Positions 60,727-64,000 of a stretch of 64,000 nucleotides of DNA are shown here, piece after piece; position 1 is the first letter of the stretch, and every line of letters begins with the position of its first letter. The DNA lies in the NCBI GenBank assembly GCA_937899835.1, contig CALCCE010000096.1:62001-126000 (forward strand), written 5' to 3'. The position numbers and the translations under genes are program-made. The notes beneath the pieces were generated by a model. The model searched no databases. It had not been told where the DNA came from and was given only the letters and a program-made list of their open reading frames with translations. Source of the DNA: an uncultured Flavobacteriales bacterium. Lineage in GTDB: Bacteria; Bacteroidota; Bacteroidia; Flavobacteriales_G; Salibacteraceae.

Positions 60727-63700
60727 TTATTTAAGAAGCGTGATAGAACCAGTAAAGGTTCGGTTCTCAGGATCGTTCAATTCAATGATGTAGAAATAAG
60801 GACCGAATGGCAGATCTTTTCCAGCATTAGTTCCGTCCCATGGGTCGTCATATCCAACAGATTCGTAGACAACTCCTTGCCATTTATCAAGGATAACCAC
60901 CTTAGCATTTGGATAGTTACTGATTCCCAAAATCTTGAATTCATCATTGATTTGATCGTTGTTCGGAGTGACCAGCGTGTAAATTGTAATGCTGTCCGTT
61001 ACGTTCACCGTCATAGAGTCGGTTACCGGGCACAGACCATCCAAGGTTACCGTCAAGGTGTAAACCGTTGTCTCCGGAGGAGATGCATCCGGATTCTCAC
61101 TGGCTGGGAAGTTGAGGAAGGTGGTCGGTGTCCACAGATACTCAATGTTACCCGCAGTAGCAGAAACGTTAGGTTGTAGGGTAGCTACCTCTTCTCCCTT
61201 AGTGATTGTAAAGTCAGGACCAGCGTCAACTAGTGGTAGGTCATAAACGGTGACCGATACTATGGCCGACGAGTCAGGACATGGTGTAAGACCAGGAACC
61301 GTATATACATAATCTCCGGCCAAATCAGACCCAGGAGTGAATACACCCGAGTGAGGTTGTCCATCTGGATCAGTCCAAGAACCTCCGGCATCAGGTGTGC
61401 CATTCAGGATGTCAATGAGGTCAAATCCAGCATCATTCACACAAACTGTAATGGCACCATCTTCCCCTGGGTTGGGTCGAGCGTTGACCGTTACTGTAAA
61501 GCTGCAAGTATCAGAGTTACCTGCGGAGTCGGTAACCACGTAGGTCTCAGTAGTTACTCCAATTGGGAAGGTAGAACCTGAACCCAATCCTGCAATCTGG
61601 TTGGTGGTTAAACCGCCAGAACAGTTGTCGGTTCCTACCGGAGGAGTATAGAAGACTACCTCATCACATGAAACAATGTCAGCAGGACAAACAATTGTTG
61701 GAGCCTCATTATCCAGAATCGTGATGGTGAAGGAACAAGTATCCGAGTTTCCGGCAGTATCAATTGCGATGTAAGAAACCGTGGTAACTCCAACTGGGAA
61801 GATCGCACCTGAAGTGTGAGAAACAATCAAGGTATCGATGCCACAGTTGTCTGTCGCTTGAGGAATTGTCCAGGAAACGAGTGCACCGCAAATTCCGGCA
61901 TCGTTGTTAATGGTAATGTCAGCAGGGCATCCGGTGATGCTTGGCGCTTCGTTGTCGGTCACAGTGACGGTGAAGCTACAAGTGTCCGAATTACCAGCCG
62001 AGTCACTTGCCACAAATTGATTGATGGTAACCCCAACTGGGTAGGTAGACCCTGATGGGAATCCTGCAATTTGAGTAACAATCGCACCAGGACAATTATC
62101 TGTCACTACCGGTGCGGTGAAAGTAACGACAGCACCACATTGGTTCAGGTCATTGCCCACTACAACATCAGCAGGGCATACAATCACCGGAGCTTCTGAA
62201 TCTACTACTGTAACTGTAAAGCTGCAGGTATCAGTATTACCTGATGCATCTGTTACCTCATAGGTCTCAACCGTAACTCCAATTGGGAACAATGATCCAC
62301 TACCCAACCCGGAGATCAATGCAGTGGTACTACCAGGGCAGTTATCTGCTCCAACAGGAGCCGTGTAGGTAACAGTCGCACCACAGGCACCTGGATCGTT
62401 GCTAACCGAAATATTGGCAGGGCAAGCAATCGTTGGCAACTCCGTATCCACCACCTCTACAGTGAAGGAACAGGTATCAGTATTTCCAGAGACATCAGTT
62501 GCCACGAAGGTATTCGTGGTAATACCAACTGGGAATGCAGAACCACTTGGCAATCCAGCAAGTTGTGTAAGTGTTGCACCTGGACAGTTGTCGCTAATAC
62601 TTGGTGCAGTAAAGCTTACTACAGCAGAACATAGACCTGCATCATTGTTTGTGCTAACGTTTGCAGGACAAGTGATGACCGGTGCCTCGGTATCTGTTAC
62701 TACAACATCAAATGAACATACAGAAACATTACCTGCGGTGTCAGTAGCTGTATAAGTGACAGTGGTCGTACCAGCCGAGAAAGTACTTCCAGGAGTATGT
62801 GAACTCACAAACGAAGCAATTCCGCAGTTGTCCGTTGCCGTTGGAGCAGTCCATGTGGCAACGGCGGTACACAACCCTGGATCGTTGTTAAGGGAAATGT
62901 TTGCCGGACAGTTAGCAACAATCGGAGCAGTTGTATCCGAAATCGTAACTGTAAAGCTACAAGTGTCTGCATTGCCCAAACTATCGGTAGCTACGAAAGT
63001 GTTGGTTGTTACCCCAACAGGGTAAGAGGAACCACTTGGCAGTCCACCAATTTGCGAAATCGTAGTGTTCGAGCAATTGTCTGTTGCAGTAGGCAGTGCG
63101 AAGGAAATCACCGCTCCACAAGCACCAGAGTCGTTTGCTTGCGTGATGTTGGCAGGACAGGTAATGACCGGAGCTTCCACATCGTTGATGGTAACATCGA
63201 AACTACAAGTATCCGAGTTGCCCGCTGAATCAGTCACCACAAAGGTGTTCGTGGTGGTTCCAACTGGGAACGTAGCCCCACTGGCTAATCCACCAATCTG
63301 TGAAAGAATAGGACCTGAACAGTTGTCATTTGTGATAACCGTGTAAGTAACTACCGCTGAACACTGACCTGCATCGTTATTCTGTGTGATATTAGCAGGA
63401 CAAGAGATGGTTGGAGCCTCTGCATCGTTTACAGTAACATCAAAGCTACAGGTATCCGCATTGCCATTAGAGTCAGTGGCCACATAAGTATTAGTGGTTG
63501 TTCCAACCGGGAACACTGCTCCACTTGCCAATCCAGCAATCTGAGTTACTACAACCCCTGGGCAGTTGTCTATAGCTGTTGGTGCAGCATATGAAACTAC
63601 TGCTGAACAAAGACCAGCATCATTAATAGTGACCACACTTGGTGGGCAAGTGATAGCTGGTGCACTTGTGTCGGTAACCGTTACTGTAAAGCTACAGGTG

Positions 63701-64000
63701 TCTGCGTTTCCAGCAGAATCAGTGGCAACGAAAGTATTTGTTGTCACACCAACTGGGAAGACTGCTCCACTTGCCAATCCTGCAATCTGCGTGATAGAGG
63801 TGTTGATACAGTTATCAGTGGCCGTAGGTAAGGTATATGTTACAACTGCACTACATTGACCTGCATCATTTCCTTGAGAAATATTCGCAGGACATGCAAT
63901 TACCGGTGCAGTAGTATCCGCAACAGTTACCGTGAAGGTACAAGTGTCAGTGTTTCCAGCGAGGTCGGTAGCAACGAAGGTGTTCGTTGTTATACCTACA
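60727..64000 (-). CDS. Giant HYR-repeat surface protein with type B T9SS domain (5' end outside the window)
   Basis: The frame is open to the window edge, so at least 1,090 C-terminal residues are seen and the true start is missing. At least ten HYR domains of about 82 aa stand in tandem ('CPANI...NDAG.C.A.V.Y..P...DNC......QI.GL.SG..FPVG.TTN.FVATDSAGN.DTCSFTVTV'), then two degenerate beta domains and the gliding-motility C-terminal domain ('LVTPNNDQINDEFKILG ... VVILDKWQGVVYES ... DPWDGTNAG ... ITLLK'). Likely an adhesin or filament built of near-identical domains. It heads the PorP/OmpA cassette. Confidence 0.9.
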   Translation of the reverse strand, partial: VGITTNTFVATDLAGNTDTCTFTVTVADTTAPVIACPANISQGNDAGQCSAVVTYTLPTATDNCINTSITQIAGLASGAVFPVGVTTNTFVATDSAGNADTCSFTVTVTDTSAPAITCPPSVVTINDAGLCSAVVSYAAPTAIDNCPGVVVTQIAGLASGAVFPVGTTTNTYVATDSNGNADTCSFDVTVNDAEAPTISCPANITQNNDAGQCSAVVTYTVITNDNCSGPILSQIGGLASGATFPVGTTTNTFVVTDSAGNSDTCSFDVTINDVEAPVITCPANITQANDSGACGAVISFALPTATDNCSNTTISQIGGLPSGSSYPVGVTTNTFVATDSLGNADTCSFTVTISDTTAPIVANCPANISLNNDPGLCTAVATWTAPTATDNCGIASFVSSHTPGSTFSAGTTTVTYTATDTAGNVSVCSFDVVVTDTEAPVITCPANVSTNNDAGLCSAVVSFTAPSISDNCPGATLTQLAGLPSGSAFPVGITTNTFVATDVSGNTDTCSFTVEVVDTELPTIACPANISVSNDPGACGATVTYTAPVGADNCPGSTTALISGLGSGSLFPIGVTVETYEVTDASGNTDTCSFTVTVVDSEAPVIVCPADVVVGNDLNQCGAVVTFTAPVVTDNCPGAIVTQIAGFPSGSTYPVGVTINQFVASDSAGNSDTCSFTVTVTDNEAPSITGCPADITINNDAGICGALVSWTIPQATDNCGIDTLIVSHTSGAIFPVGVTTVSYIAIDTAGNSDTCSFTITILDNEAPTIVCPADIVSCDEVVFYTPPVGTDNCSGGLTTNQIAGLGSGSTFPIGVTTETYVVTDSAGNSDTCSFTVTVNARPNPGEDGAITVCVNDAGFDLIDILNGTPDAGGSWTDPDGQPHSGVFTPGSDLAGDYVYTVPGLTPCPDSSAIVSVTVYDLPLVDAGPDFTITKGEEVATLQPNVSATAGNIEYLWTPTTFLNFPASENPDASPPETTVYTLTVTLDGLCPVTDSMTVNVTDSITIYTLVTPNNDQINDEFKILGISNYPNAKVVILDKWQGVVYESVGYDDPWDGTNAGKDLPFGPYFYIIELNDPENRTFTGSITLLK
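61480..64000 (-). repeat. Tandem array of HYR domains
   Basis: About ten units of roughly 240-250 bp with high similarity at the DNA level, for example the 'AAAGCTACAGGTGTC'-type block recurring near 63684, 63436 and 62949. The units carry a regular pair of Cys residues (one in 'DNC', one in 'DTCSF') besides 'CP' and 'GLC'. The array runs out of the window. Confidence 0.85.

Noticed and set aside
62399-63859. Four plus-strand frames of 89-118 aa in a row opposite the HYR array, similar to each other
   Set aside because: They are antisense shadows: the similarity comes from the DNA repeats of the HYR gene on the other strand, and the minus frame has clear domains.
61480-64000. Regular repeats that could suggest a CRISPR array
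   Set aside because: The units are 240-250 bp, coding, and have no short repeat/spacer pattern.

Overview
The window is chromosomal DNA of a Gram-negative, free-living member of the Bacteroidota. The evidence is four proteins ending in the gliding-motility-associated C-terminal domain (type B signal for the type IX secretion system, T9SS), two ending in the type A T9SS sorting domain, three PorP/SprF-type outer-membrane proteins, many PKD, Ig-like and HYR repeats, a TonB-dependent haem receptor, and dense operons with ATGA-type overlaps and little Shine-Dalgarno signal. A Flavobacteriales/Cryomorphaceae-like lineage fits, but I cannot place it more exactly. No rRNA, tRNA, CRISPR array, transposase or phage gene was seen.

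Layout. 0-4.4 kb: a dihaem peroxidase lipoprotein, a convergent prolyl oligopeptidase sharing a bidirectional terminator with it, and a repeat protein of unknown role. 4.5-22.3 kb: a surface-protein region. On the plus strand lie a 2,014-aa PKD-repeat protein, a TPR/PD40 protein broken by an in-frame TAA, and a PorP/SprF protein. On the minus strand lie a 1,225-aa GEVED/PKD/CUB protein and a 1,790-aa Ig-like-repeat protein. 22.5-28.2 kb (minus): a complete dlt-like operon (carrier protein, DltD, a 48-aa DltX-like microprotein, an MBOAT DltB, a DltA adenylation enzyme), then proline dehydrogenase. 28.2-37 kb (plus): an eight-gene haem-uptake operon (secreted HmuY-like protein, binding protein, permease, ATPase, HemS-like factor, small CxxC protein, TonB receptor, HmuY-like lipoprotein). 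It diverges from dlt across a 210-bp region with two identical TTTAGA-N5-TCTAAA dyads.

37-43 kb: a DUF4836 lipoprotein with an ABC ATPase/permease pair, a near-perfect 476-bp tandem duplication carrying an unknown 114-aa gene, and a PLP decarboxylase. 43-46.7 kb: an operon of an ECF sigma factor, a protein that looks like an anti-sigma factor fused to a PorP/SprF barrel, a lipoprotein with a type B T9SS C-terminus, and a small secreted protein. 46.7-57.5 kb: M1 aminopeptidase, a GbsR-type regulator with a run of small membrane, DCC, DUF2071 and SRPBCC genes, DUF4301, a hydrolase/OsmC fusion, an Mpo1-like protein and phosphohexomutase. 57.6-64 kb (minus): a second T9SS cassette (giant HYR-repeat protein running off the window, PorP/SprF, PD40/OmpA).

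The two strongest candidates for under-described biology are the sigma/PorP-anti-sigma/type B-lipoprotein operon, which could report T9SS cargo status across both membranes, and the dlt operon with DltX in a lineage without teichoic acids. In that operon the DltB-like enzyme has Asn at the position of the usual MBOAT catalytic His.
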